The notes beneath the pieces were generated by a model. The model worked only from the letters and a program-made list of their open reading frames with translations, was not told where the DNA came from and did not search any database. The translations under genes and the position numbers were made by a program. Shown here one piece after another: positions 1 to 8,897 of a stretch of DNA of 64,000 nt (its first letter is position 1; each line of letters starts with the position of its first letter). Origin of the DNA: an uncultured Paenibacillaceae bacterium (lineage in GTDB: Bacteria > Bacillota > Bacilli > Paenibacillales > DA-C8); NCBI GenBank assembly GCA_937957685.1, contig CALGAO010000007.1, positions 1 to 64,000 of the forward strand. The letters are read 5' to 3'.

Positions 1-176
1 CCGATGTAACTTTTCATCACGTCGGCATGAGAATGATAGGGGTTCTCCATCTCCGAAAGGCGTGTATGGTTTAAACGCTTGGCTAATCTGGTATGTGCAA
101 GCAATGCCCCTACGGTTGCCAGACCGGCATGGGTGGAAAGGATAAGCTCCTTGGAGCGAACGAACTTGATTTTCAT
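1..176 (-). CDS. IS1380-type transposase, N-terminal part (cut by window edge)
   Basis: Reading the minus strand from an ATG at 176 gives an open frame to the left edge that begins MKIKFVRSKELILSTHAGL and contains a LARTRLAKRLN-like segment and SHADVMKSYIG. An AGL(A)xVG opening followed some 30 residues later by SHADVLKSYLG is what I know from the N-terminus of IS1380-family DDE transposases, which are about 430 residues long. Only 58 codons are visible, so I cannot say whether the element is intact. The DDE catalytic residues lie outside the window. The base composition is more AT-rich than the neighbouring lyase gene, as expected for an insertion sequence. The start is supported by the conserved N-terminus rather than by a good ribosome-binding site. 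Confidence 0.7.
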   Translation of the reverse strand, partial: MKIKFVRSKELILSTHAGLATVGALLAHTRLAKRLNHTRLSEMENPYHSHADVMKSYI

Positions 177-643
177 ATATGACACCCCGCAGGTGAATGT
201 TATCTTGTTTATGTCATTCGCCTTCGGAAGTGTATTTGCCTGCTTTTTCTCGCATTTTCATCAGTTAATGATCACGGATTCAGGAGGGGTTTTGACGAAT
301 GCACACAACAGGCCTTTGGGACAGGCATTCATCATTTTTGCTAGTCGTGTAAACTTTTGACAATTGGCGGAATCGCTGGTCAAAATTGATCGGCACTATC
401 AATACTGAGCCTTTACGATGGCCAAACGGACGAGATAAGATAGGCACGATTTCAACCACCATTATGCCGGGCAGGCAAAGACGGGTTCCGGGAGGTGAGG
501 TTTTCGAATTATGAAAGCGCTTAATCATCGGGGCGGTTAATGCTTCTGCCTGGAAATCACTAAACAGAAGGAGGGGTATCGCGTTCAGCATCACACCCGG
601 TTCACGGGAAACCTGCAAAAAATCCATGTGAAGGAGTGAGTTC
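177..643. other. Non-coding stretch between the transposase and the lyase gene
   Basis: No convincing gene. The first ~110 bases are probably the terminal part of the insertion element; a segment around 271-290, read on the minus strand as CCTCCTGAATCCGTGATC, could be its end, but the partner end is outside the window, so the boundary is a guess. The rest is AT-richer than the gene downstream and would be the 5' control region of the pectinase. It includes a possible cre site at 512-525 and the Shine-Dalgarno AAGGAG at 631-636. A minus-strand frame at 280-711 overlaps the lyase start, has no ribosome-binding site that I can see and matches no family I know. Confidence 0.5.
512..525 (+). promoter_or_regulatory. 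Possible catabolite-response element (cre)
   Basis: TGAAAGCGCTTAAT fits the degenerate CcpA box TGWAANCGNTNWCA at 12 of 14 positions, with the last two bases off. It lies about 120 bases upstream of a secreted carbohydrate-active enzyme, a usual target of CcpA. Function is inferred from the motif and position only. Confidence 0.4.
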
Positions 644-3600
644 ATGTACGCTTTGGCTGGATCCCGAAGAATCTCGCATATTGCATTCTTCCTGGCGATC
701 ATGATGGTCATGTCGCTCTTGATCCCGCCCGCATCCGGAAGAGCGGAAGACGAGGCACCGCTTCCTGCCCGTCAGGGCGAATATCTGGGACGCGGCCTGG
801 TCGCCGTGCTGGTGGATAACGGCGTTTTCCTGAGCTGGCGTTATCTCATTACCGATCCGGATGAAATCGCTTTCAATGTGTACAAAAATGGCATGAAGGT
901 CAATGCCGAGCCGATCACCACCACCAACTATCTCGACACGACCGGCTTCGACAGCTCCCAGTATCAGATCTCCGCGGTGATCGACGGCAAGGAGGTCATG
1001 CAGCCGGACTACGTATCGGTCTGGCACAAGCCCTATCTGTCCATTCCTCTGGACAAGCCCGCTGACGGCAGGACGAAGGAAGGCGAAACCTATTCCTACA
1101 TCGCCAGCGATGCTTCGGTGGGAGATCTGGACGGGGACGGGGAGTACGAGATTGTCTTCCTCTGGAATCCCACGAACGCGAAGGACAACTCCCAGGCCGG
1201 TTACACCGGCAACGTCCTGATCGACGCGATCAAGCTGGACGGCACCAGGCTGTGGCGGATCGACCTGGGCGTGAACATCCGCGCCGGGGCGCATTATACG
1301 CAGCTGATGGTCTATGATCTGGACGGCGACGGCAAGGCCGAGGTCGTCGTCAAGACGGCCGATGGCACGGTGGACGGCACGGGGCAGGTGATCGGCGACG
1401 CAACGAAGGATTACCGGAACAGCAGCGGATACATCCTGAGCGGCCCCGAGTACCTGACCGTGTTCGACGGAGCGACCGGCCGCGCCTTGACCACCGTTCC
1501 GTATGAGCCGGAGAGAGGCGATGTCAGCAGCTGGGGCGACAGTTACGGCAATCGCGTCGACCGCTTCCTCGCGGCCATCGCTTACCTGGACGGCGTAAGG
1601 CCAAGCGTCATCATGTCGCGCGGCTATTACACGCGCACGGTGCTGGTGGCCTACGATTACCGGGACGGCGAGCTGGCGAAGCGCTGGACTTTCGATACGA
1701 ATGTCGTGGGCAGCCAGTACGAAGGTCAGGGCAATCACAACCTGAGCGTGCTCGATGTGGACGGTGACGGCAAGGATGAGATCATGTTCGGCGCGCTCGC
1801 CATTGACGATGATGGCACGCTGCTGTACAGCACCGGACTCGGGCATGGCGATGCGATGCATGCCGGCAAGCTCGATCCCAACCGGCCCGGCTATCAGGTC
1901 GTGAGCGTGCACGAGAACAGCAGGGCTGCGTACGGGCTCGAGATGCGCGATGCCGCAACGGGAGAGATCCTCTGGGGCGAATTCACAGGCAAGGATACCG
2001 GCCGCGGCATGGCAGCGGACATCGATCCGAACTATCCCGGCTATGAATCCTGGGGCTCCGGCATTACCGACGGCCAGATGGTGCCGTATACGAAGGTGTA
2101 TGCTGCCAACGGACAAGCCATCTATGAGATGGATGAAGCGCCGCGCAGCACCAACTTTGCCATCTGGTGGGACGGCGATCTGGGCCGCGAACTGTTCGAC
2201 CACATCTGGGACAACGAAACGGCAAGAGGCATCCCGGTCATCTACAAATGGGACCATGTCAACAAGAAGCTGGTGGAGATCTTCCGCGCTGAAGGCACCC
2301 TGACCAACAACCATACGAAGGGCAATCCGGCGCTGCAGGCGGATATCCTCGGCGACTGGCGGGAGGAGCTGCTGCTCAGAAATGAGGACAGCACGGAATA
2401 CCGGCTGTACACGACCACCATCCCGACCACCTACCGGATTCCGACCCTGATGCAGGATCCGGTCTATCGTCTGGGCATCGCCTGGCAGAACGTTGCCTAT
2501 AACCAGCCGCCGCATACCGGTTTCTACCTTGGTTACGAAGCGACGGAGTTCCCGAAGGCGGAGCTGGATCTGACGGTGAGCGAGGTGCAGCCTCAGGAAG
2601 TGTATCGTTTTGACTTCGGCACGAATATCGCTCAAGGCGCGACAGGCGTGCAGAATCAGGCTTACAGCGAAGCTGCGGGCTATGGATTCGTGAATAACAG
2701 CGGCATCGCGGTAAGCGAGAACCACGTCACATTGCCGTCGGACACCCGGTTTGCCGTGGATCTGCCGAATGCGGACTATCGGGTGACGATCAGGCTCGGC
2801 CATGAGTCCCAGGCGACCAACGCCGGCGTCAAGTCGGAGTACGTCCAGAAGCTGGCGGTCAGAGATGTGAGCGCCGGCGAGACGCTGGAGTACACCTATG
2901 ATATCGCGCTGGTGGACGGACAGCTGGAGTTCGACTTCACAGGTTCGGCGATTCATCTGCAGGAGATCGTGATCGAGCGCTATCCGGCGAGGACGCCCGG
3001 ACATGTGATCACGATCTATATGGCGGGCGACTCGACGATGCAGTCCTACGCCGAGATCAATGCGCCGCAGGAAGGATGGGGACAGCGCTTCGGTGAATAC
3101 TTCGCGCCGGGCGTCGTCGTGAAGAACTTCGCCATCGGCGGTCGCAGCAGCAAGTCGTTCCTCGTGGACGGCCGTCTGGATGCGGTGCTGCGCGAGATTC
3201 GGCCGGGAGACTTCTTCTTCATCTCCTTCGGTCACAATGACGCCAGCGTCGGCATTCCGGAACGTTACGCCTCGCCGGCGGATTACAAGATGTATCTGGC
3301 TCGTTATGTGAATGGCGCAAGACAGCGCGGCGCGACACCTGTCCTGCTCACGCCGGTAGGGCGCAGGGATTACAATGCCATCACGCAGCAATTTAACGTC
3401 AGCTTCCCTGAGTACGTGCAGGCGATGAAGGAAGTCGCACAGGAGCTCAATGTGGACCTGATCGATCTGAGTGCCATCAGCATCGCCCATTACAATGCGG
3501 TCGGCGTGGCGGCGACGGAGAAGATCTTCCTCTACGCCAACCCGGGCGAATACCCGAGATATCCGAACGGCGTCAGCGACAATACCCACTTCAGCAGCTA

Positions 3601-6592
3601 TGGCGCGAAGGTGATCGCCGGCCTGGTGGCGAATGCGGTGAAGGAGATGGGACTCGCTATCTCGCCGTATGTCATCGATCCGGACTATGAGGAGCCGGAA
3701 CCGGAGCCGACGAACGAGCTGTTTGAGGAGGACTTCGAAGGGGATCAGTCGCAAGCCCAATATGCGATGGTGAACGCAACAGGCATCGCCGGACAGATGT
3801 CAGGCACCGTTGTGGAGAAGGACGGCAGCATGGTGCTGCAGGTGGAAGGCTCGGGCGCTGGCCATCGATCGAAGGTATTCCGCATCTTCGATGCGGTCAA
3901 TGGCGATATCGTCAAGGTGAATTTCGACTGGCACAGCGGAAACGTGGCAGCATTCCCGTCCGAAGGCCATATCACGCTGATGGATGCCAATGAGAACATG
4001 ATCCTGACGCTGTACACGACGAGCGGCACCAATACGCCTGTCGGGTACTTCGTTGGCTACTATCCGGCAGATTACGGGAGTGGCAATACGGCGATCCCGG
4101 AAGGCGGCGTGACGACCAGCATCCTGAAGAACCAATGGGTGAATGTCGACGTCACGATCAACTTCGTGGAGAAGAAGCTGGATCTGACATTGACGCCGAA
4201 GGCGAATCCGGATGCTGCGGTGACGATCACGGATCTTCCGATGAGCGCCGGCACCGCATATGCCAACAATGTGAGGGCGATCCGCTTCCTCGGCACGAGG
4301 AAGGGCGGCGGAGGCACGCTTGCCTGGACGACCTGGATCGACAATGTGCGGATCGAAGGCATGAAGCTGGCTCCTCAAGCCGGCGATCAGACCGCGTTGC
4401 TTGCGTTGATCGACCAGGCCAGGGCGCTTGATCTGAGCGGCTATACGCCGGAGTCCGTGGCGGTGTTGAACCGCGCTCTCGCTGCCGCTGAGGCGATCGT
4501 CGGCACCGATGCGACGCAGGCGGAGATCGATCATGCCTATAACATGCTGAATGTCGCGATCAACTCCCTGACCACCGTGCCTCGCGAGCCTGTCACCGAA
4601 TACAGGTTCGACTTCGGCTCGGGAGATGCGGCGGCAGGCTATATCCCGGTTGACGCGAAGCATGCCTATGTCGAAGGCAATGGGTACGGATTTGCAGACA
4701 CGTCCCTGACCGTCGATGAGAATCGCGAGATAGGCGATGCGCTGAAGGAAGATTTCGTCCGCGTGAACGGTACCTCGTTCCTTGTCGAGATGGAGCCGGG
4801 GGACTATCGGGTGACACTCACCATCGGCGACTCGCAGGAGAGCACCAACGTCGGCGTCGTGATCGAGCAGATGCAGAAGCTGCCGGTGACCACGATCGCT
4901 TCCGGTCAGTATCAGGACTTTGTCTATGATATTGCGCTGATCGACGGGGTGTTCAACTTCGAATTCTCCGGCAATGCGCCGAAGATCAATGCGCTGAAGA
5001 TCGAGAAGCTGCCGGAGAGAGCTCCGGGCGACAAGCCGGTCATCTATCTGGCGAGCGACTCGACGGTGGCCAATTATGCCGAAGTGTACCGTCCGCAAGC
5101 CGGATGGGGCGAGCGTCTGGGTGACTACTTCGATCTGACGCAGATCAGCATCGATAACCGGGCTGTCGGCGGCCTGAGCAGCAAGACGTTCCTCACGCTT
5201 GGCTATCTGAACGACCTGCTGCTGGACATTCGTCCGGGCGACTACCTGTTCATGCAATGGTCGCACAATGATTCCACACCGGTACGTCCGGAACGGTATG
5301 TGACGCCGGAGCAATTCAAGGACTATCTCATGCTGTACATCAACGGCGCGAGACAGAGAGGGGCAACGCCGATCCTTGTCACACCGGTGAACAGAAGAGA
5401 CTTTACCGGTGACGTCCTCAACAGGAGCTTCCCCGAGTATGTGCAAGCGATGAAGGAAGTTGCCCAGGAGTCCGGCACGCTGCTCATCGACCTGAACCAG
5501 GCGAGCTGGGAGTACTTCCAGCAGCTCGGTCCGGAAGGCACGAAGAGCATCTTCCTGTGGGTCGGCACGACGGAGGACAATACGCACCTGCAGATGAACG
5601 GCGCGATCAAGGTTGCCGAGATGGTCGCAAGGCTGGTGAAGGAGCTCAACATCCCGCTCTCCGCTCTCGTCACGCTCGAGGATGAGGAGCCGGAGCTTCC
5701 TCCGGGCGTCTGGGCTGAGGCTGCGCTCAGCGGTCCATCCACCGCCTATCTCGGTCAGGATGTGGCGCTCAGCGTCGGCGTAACCCGGGTTGAGCAGTCC
5801 TTTAACGTGGCGGATGTGATCCTCCATTACAACCCGGCGATACTGGAGTTCGCCACGATCGATGGAGAGGATGGCTTGACGCTGCTCGCGGACAGCGCGT
5901 TCGCATCCAAACGTGACAACGTGCATGTGCTTGCCGCTGCCATCCGCCCGGACGAAGGCCTGATCCGCATCATCCTGGTCGCCTCCGGCGATGGCGTGGA
6001 CGACGAAGGAGACCTGTTCGCCCTGCTCGGCAAGATCCGTTCTGACGCAACCGCAGGCGAACTGACGGTGGCGCTCACGAAGTTCGAAGCCTCCTACGAA
6101 GGCGAGGAAGGCAGCGTTGACATCAGCGGCGCAAGCCATACGATCGCTGTCAGCGAGGAGCCGCCGCAACCGCCTGTGACGGACAAATCCGCACTGCTCG
6201 AAGCCATCAGCCTGGCTCAGAGCAAGCTCGAGCATGCTGTCGAAGGCACCAAGCTGGGCGAGTACCGGGTCGGCTCGAAGGCTGAGCTGCAGGCGGCTGT
6301 CGCTTCCGCAACCGCTGTCTACGACGATGCATGGTCGACGCAGGCTCAGATCGATGTGGCGACTGCGGCGCTGCAGGCGGCGATCCAGCAGTTCGACGCG
6401 AAGTTCATCACTCTGGTCGAGGGTCAGACGAGCATCACGATTCGCGATCTGTCCATCCTCGCCAAGTACTTCGGCATCACCTCCTCGCATCCGGACTGGA
6501 GCAAGGTGGAAGCTGCCGACCTGTTCGACGAAGGCGTCATCGACATTCGCGTGCTTGCCGCTGTTGCGAAGATGATCCTGGCAGAATGGTGA
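644..6592 (+). CDS. Secreted multidomain rhamnogalacturonan lyase (PL11) with two acetylesterase modules
   Basis: A 1982-residue extracellular enzyme for rhamnogalacturonan I in pectin. Residues 1-34 form a signal peptide (basic start, FFLAIMMVMSLLIPPASG). Residues ~42-640 match YesW/YesX-type PL11 lyases, with the repeated DLDGDG calcium motifs. Two modules of the RhgT/YesT SGNH acetylesterase type follow: the first has GDST with Ser797, GHND and Asp979-His982; the second has SDST with Ser1473, SHND and Asp1645-His1648. Each is preceded by a beta-sandwich with RFDFG. A lectin-like region (~1027-1245) and a FIVAR-like helix pair (~1247-1312) lie between them. Residues ~1691-1838 look like a cohesin module, ~1845-1928 is a second FIVAR-like region, and the last ~50 resemble a dockerin segment (RDLSILAKYFG, DIRVLAAVAK). 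Start chosen by AAGGAG seven bases upstream. The combination should cut the backbone and remove acetyl groups together. Anchoring by the cohesin/dockerin parts is an inference. Confidence 0.9.
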   Translation: MYALAGSRRISHIAFFLAIMMVMSLLIPPASGRAEDEAPLPARQGEYLGRGLVAVLVDNGVFLSWRYLITDPDEIAFNVYKNGMKVNAEPITTTNYLDTTGFDSSQYQISAVIDGKEVMQPDYVSVWHKPYLSIPLDKPADGRTKEGETYSYIASDASVGDLDGDGEYEIVFLWNPTNAKDNSQAGYTGNVLIDAIKLDGTRLWRIDLGVNIRAGAHYTQLMVYDLDGDGKAEVVVKTADGTVDGTGQVIGDATKDYRNSSGYILSGPEYLTVFDGATGRALTTVPYEPERGDVSSWGDSYGNRVDRFLAAIAYLDGVRPSVIMSRGYYTRTVLVAYDYRDGELAKRWTFDTNVVGSQYEGQGNHNLSVLDVDGDGKDEIMFGALAIDDDGTLLYSTGLGHGDAMHAGKLDPNRPGYQVVSVHENSRAAYGLEMRDAATGEILWGEFTGKDTGRGMAADIDPNYPGYESWGSGITDGQMVPYTKVYAANGQAIYEMDEAPRSTNFAIWWDGDLGRELFDHIWDNETARGIPVIYKWDHVNKKLVEIFRAEGTLTNNHTKGNPALQADILGDWREELLLRNEDSTEYRLYTTTIPTTYRIPTLMQDPVYRLGIAWQNVAYNQPPHTGFYLGYEATEFPKAELDLTVSEVQPQEVYRFDFGTNIAQGATGVQNQAYSEAAGYGFVNNSGIAVSENHVTLPSDTRFAVDLPNADYRVTIRLGHESQATNAGVKSEYVQKLAVRDVSAGETLEYTYDIALVDGQLEFDFTGSAIHLQEIVIERYPARTPGHVITIYMAGDSTMQSYAEINAPQEGWGQRFGEYFAPGVVVKNFAIGGRSSKSFLVDGRLDAVLREIRPGDFFFISFGHNDASVGIPERYASPADYKMYLARYVNGARQRGATPVLLTPVGRRDYNAITQQFNVSFPEYVQAMKEVAQELNVDLIDLSAISIAHYNAVGVAATEKIFLYANPGEYPRYPNGVSDNTHFSSYGAKVIAGLVANAVKEMGLAISPYVIDPDYEEPEPEPTNELFEEDFEGDQSQAQYAMVNATGIAGQMSGTVVEKDGSMVLQVEGSGAGHRSKVFRIFDAVNGDIVKVNFDWHSGNVAAFPSEGHITLMDANENMILTLYTTSGTNTPVGYFVGYYPADYGSGNTAIPEGGVTTSILKNQWVNVDVTINFVEKKLDLTLTPKANPDAAVTITDLPMSAGTAYANNVRAIRFLGTRKGGGGTLAWTTWIDNVRIEGMKLAPQAGDQTALLALIDQARALDLSGYTPESVAVLNRALAAAEAIVGTDATQAEIDHAYNMLNVAINSLTTVPREPVTEYRFDFGSGDAAAGYIPVDAKHAYVEGNGYGFADTSLTVDENREIGDALKEDFVRVNGTSFLVEMEPGDYRVTLTIGDSQESTNVGVVIEQMQKLPVTTIASGQYQDFVYDIALIDGVFNFEFSGNAPKINALKIEKLPERAPGDKPVIYLASDSTVANYAEVYRPQAGWGERLGDYFDLTQISIDNRAVGGLSSKTFLTLGYLNDLLLDIRPGDYLFMQWSHNDSTPVRPERYVTPEQFKDYLMLYINGARQRGATPILVTPVNRRDFTGDVLNRSFPEYVQAMKEVAQESGTLLIDLNQASWEYFQQLGPEGTKSIFLWVGTTEDNTHLQMNGAIKVAEMVARLVKELNIPLSALVTLEDEEPELPPGVWAEAALSGPSTAYLGQDVALSVGVTRVEQSFNVADVILHYNPAILEFATIDGEDGLTLLADSAFASKRDNVHVLAAAIRPDEGLIRIILVASGDGVDDEGDLFALLGKIRSDATAGELTVALTKFEASYEGEEGSVDISGASHTIAVSEEPPQPPVTDKSALLEAISLAQSKLEHAVEGTKLGEYRVGSKAELQAAVASATAVYDDAWSTQAQIDVATAALQAAIQQFDAKFITLVEGQTSITIRDLSILAKYFGITSSHPDWSKVEAADLFDEGVIDIRVLAAVAKMILAEW

Positions 6593-6620
6593 CGGATCAG
6601 CGTCGCGCAACCTGAAAGAA

Positions 6621-6664
6621 ACGGCTTCGGTTCGATTGTGATCGAACCGGGGCCGTTTTCCTTG
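6621..6664 (+). terminator. Rho-independent terminator of the lyase gene
   Basis: A 16-base stem (6621-6636 with 6641-6656, including GU pairs in the middle), a TGTG loop and a following TTTCCTT tract, 29 bases after the lyase stop codon. Confidence 0.85.
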
Positions 6665-6665
6665 G

Positions 6666-6695
6666 TTGTCAATTGGCAGCGTTTTCATTTATGAT
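6666..6695 (+). promoter_or_regulatory. Sigma-A-type promoter of glpK
   Basis: TTGTCA (6666-6671), an 18-base spacer and TATGAT (6690-6695), each one mismatch from consensus. It starts right behind the lyase terminator, which supports glpK being its own transcription unit. Confidence 0.6.
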
Positions 6696-6746
6696 AAGCT
6701 ATGATACAGGATAACGATTCTCACAGGAGCATCCTCATACATATAC

Positions 6747-6775
6747 ATTAGGGCTCACAAATTAGGGGCTCACAA
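6747..6775 (+). repeat. Tandem repeat in the glpK leader
   Basis: Two adjacent copies of ATTAGG(G)GCTCACAA: 6747-6760 (14 bases) and 6761-6775 (15 bases, one extra G). They sit in the transcribed leader between the predicted promoter and the glpK start. The copies could be an operator or an RNA-binding site, or just a local duplication. Confidence 0.7.
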
Positions 6776-6825
6776 GGGGCCAGGCGAACGTTCACCCAAC
6801 TATTCCTGACGAGGAGAGGAAGACC

Positions 6826-8340
6826 ATGAAGCAGCGCTATATTCTGGCTCTGGACCAGGGGACGACCAGCTCCAGAGCGATCTTGTTCAATCATGTCGGC
6901 GAGATCGTGCACATCGCCCAGCAGGAATTCACGCAGTTGTTTCCGCATCCCGGCTGGGTGGAGCACGATGCGAACGAGATCTGGATGTCCGTCCAGAGCG
7001 TCATCGCCAAGGTGTTCTCCGATACCGGGATCGATCCGTCGCAGATCGAGGCGATCGGCATCACCAACCAGCGGGAGACGACCGTCGTCTGGGAGAAGGC
7101 AACCGGCAGGCCGATCTACCATGCCATCGTATGGCAATCGAGACAGACCTCCGAGCTGTGCGAGAAGTGGAAGCGGGAAGGGCTGGAGCAGTGGTTTCAG
7201 GGCAAGACCGGGCTGACCATCGACGCCTATTTCTCCGCTTCCAAGGTCGCCTGGCTGCTCGACCATGTGGAGGGAGCGCGCGAGAGGGCGAAGCGGGGAG
7301 AGCTGCTGTTCGGCACGATCGATACCTGGCTCGTCTGGAAGCTGACGGGGGGCAAGGCGCATGTCACCGATTATTCCAATGCGTCGCGGACGATGATGTA
7401 CAACATCCATGAGCTGCGTTGGGATGAGGAGATCCTGCAGCTGCTGGAGGTGCCGGTGTCGATGCTGCCTGAGGTGCGGGACTCCTCGGACATCTACGGC
7501 CATGCGGATGGCGACCTGTTCTACGGCGCCCGCATCCCGATCGGCGGCATCGCCGGCGATCAGCAGGCGGCGCTGTTCGGCCAGGCCTGCTATGCGCCCG
7601 GCATGGTGAAGAATACATACGGCACCGGGTGCTTCATGCTGATGAATACCGGCGAACAGGCGGTGCGTTCGTCGCACGGGCTCCTGACGACGATCGCCTG
7701 GGGCCTTGGCGGCAAGATCGAATACGCCCTGGAAGGCAGCGTGTTCGTCGCAGGATCCGCCGTCCAATGGCTGCGCGACGGTCTGCGCATGTTCAAGTCA
7801 TCGGCGGATAGCGAACGCTATGCGGAGCGCGTTTCTTCGACCGAGGGGGTCTATGTGGTGCCGGCCTTCGTCGGCCTCGGCACGCCGTATTGGGACAGCG
7901 ATGTGCGCGGCGCGGTGTTCGGGCTGACGCGCGGCACGAGCAAGGAGCATTTCGTCCGGGCGGTGCTGGAGTCTCTGGCCTATCAGACGAAGGATGTGCT
8001 GCTGGCGATGGAGCAGGACTCGGGCATCCCGTGCGCCACGCTTCGCGTCGATGGGGGAGCCTCGCGCAACGAGTTTCTCATGCAATTTCAGAGCGACATC
8101 CTGGGCTGCCGCGTCGAACGCCCGATCGTCTATGAGACGACCGCCCTGGGCGCCGCTTATCTGGCGGGTCTCGCCGTCGGCTTCTGGCAGGATTGCGCCG
8201 AGATCGCGGGCCAATGGCGGACGGACAAAATCTGGCAGCCAGGCATGGAAGAAGCGCGGCGACATCAGCTGTATCGCGGCTGGCAGAGCGCGGTGCGCGC
8301 TGCGATGGCATTCAGGCCGGAACCACATCAGCCTGAATAA
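6826..8340 (+). CDS. glpK: Glycerol kinase
   Basis: Makes sn-glycerol 3-phosphate from glycerol and ATP in the cytoplasm. The 504-residue length is normal for the FGGY family. The N-terminal phosphate-binding segment DQGTTSSRAI, the nucleotide-binding region GDQQAALFG and the C-terminal DGGASRN are all present. The start has GAGGAGAGG just upstream. In most low-GC Gram-positive bacteria the kinase is activated by PTS phosphorylation of a histidine in a YHFYG or YHFFG motif near residue 230. Here the aligned stretch reads GDLFYG, with Leu231 in its place, so that control is probably lost. No glpF, glpD or glpP lies next to it; the gene has its own promoter and terminator. Confidence 0.96.
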   Translation: MKQRYILALDQGTTSSRAILFNHVGEIVHIAQQEFTQLFPHPGWVEHDANEIWMSVQSVIAKVFSDTGIDPSQIEAIGITNQRETTVVWEKATGRPIYHAIVWQSRQTSELCEKWKREGLEQWFQGKTGLTIDAYFSASKVAWLLDHVEGARERAKRGELLFGTIDTWLVWKLTGGKAHVTDYSNASRTMMYNIHELRWDEEILQLLEVPVSMLPEVRDSSDIYGHADGDLFYGARIPIGGIAGDQQAALFGQACYAPGMVKNTYGTGCFMLMNTGEQAVRSSHGLLTTIAWGLGGKIEYALEGSVFVAGSAVQWLRDGLRMFKSSADSERYAERVSSTEGVYVVPAFVGLGTPYWDSDVRGAVFGLTRGTSKEHFVRAVLESLAYQTKDVLLAMEQDSGIPCATLRVDGGASRNEFLMQFQSDILGCRVERPIVYETTALGAAYLAGLAVGFWQDCAEIAGQWRTDKIWQPGMEEARRHQLYRGWQSAVRAAMAFRPEPHQPE

Positions 8341-8345
8341 GAAAC

Positions 8346-8380
8346 AGAAGGTTGGGCTTCCACTCCCAACCTTTGCTTTT
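8346..8380 (+). terminator. Rho-independent terminator of glpK
   Basis: Perfect 9-base stem AAGGTTGGG (8348-8356) with CCCAACCTT (8365-8373), an 8-base loop and the tail TGCTTTT, directly behind the glpK stop codon. Confidence 0.85.
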
Positions 8381-8425
8381 GTCAACGACTTGTCGTGAAC
8401 GGAACTTCAGGCTTCCCCGATCTCC

Positions 8426-8632
8426 TCAGAAGCCCTTGTATTGCGGCTCTTCATTCTCCAGCTGCTGCACGCGCTGGCTGATTTGATCGACGATCTGCTG
8501 CGTCGCCTGAGCGGCGGAAGCGAAGGTCTGCTTCGCCTCCTGGTTCTGCGTGCTCAGCGCGAACTGCTCCAGGCTGGCCTGGGCGCTCTTTAATGAAGCG
8601 AGGCATGTTTTCACCTGCGACGCTACGGTCAT
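8426..8632 (-). CDS. DUF1657 small spore-associated protein
   Basis: A 68-residue protein beginning MTVASQVKTCLASLKSAQAS and ending with QLENEEPQYKGF. It is rich in Gln and Ala, without cysteine pairs or membrane segments, and predicted to be two amphipathic helices; this is the typical DUF1657 pattern. A strong GGAGG lies upstream of the ATG. It is transcribed away from the spoVA-type cluster. DUF1657 proteins accompany spoVA2mob-type operons in Bacillales spores, but their biochemical role is not established. Its helices resemble the C-terminal tail of the protein encoded next door (8898-9761), including the shared segment ATQNQEAK/STQNQEAK. Confidence 0.85.
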   Translation of the reverse strand: MTVASQVKTCLASLKSAQASLEQFALSTQNQEAKQTFASAAQATQQIVDQISQRVQQLENEEPQYKGF

Positions 8633-8897
8633 CCTCTGTCACACCTCCTGCATCAATCTTGGATTCCACGAAATAGCGTATCACGTTGCCACATTGCCTA
8701 TGAATCCCAATATTTATGCATCCCGATCCTGTCATAAATGAGCATCCATGAGCAGATAATGCAAACGGAAACGACCATTGGGGCTGCGGTCACCACGCAG
8801 GCGCCATGGAGCCACACAGGCTGTTGCCATCGGCGATTGACGGGTCCCGCCCCGCCTCAACAGCCGCGAAGAAGCAACGAGAGAGGATGTGAACAGG

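Noticed and set aside
79..360. Plus-strand open frame of 93 codons at the left edge
   Set aside because: It lies antisense to the transposase start, and the minus strand gives a recognisable protein.
280..711. Minus-strand open frame of 143 codons upstream of the lyase
   Set aside because: It overlaps the signal-peptide region of the lyase, has no ribosome-binding site and matches no family I know.
602..3760. Very long minus-strand frames opposite the lyase (also 3800-6688)
   Set aside because: Mirror frames caused by high GC at the third codon position; rich in Arg and His, without domain motifs. The plus strand encodes clear enzyme domains.
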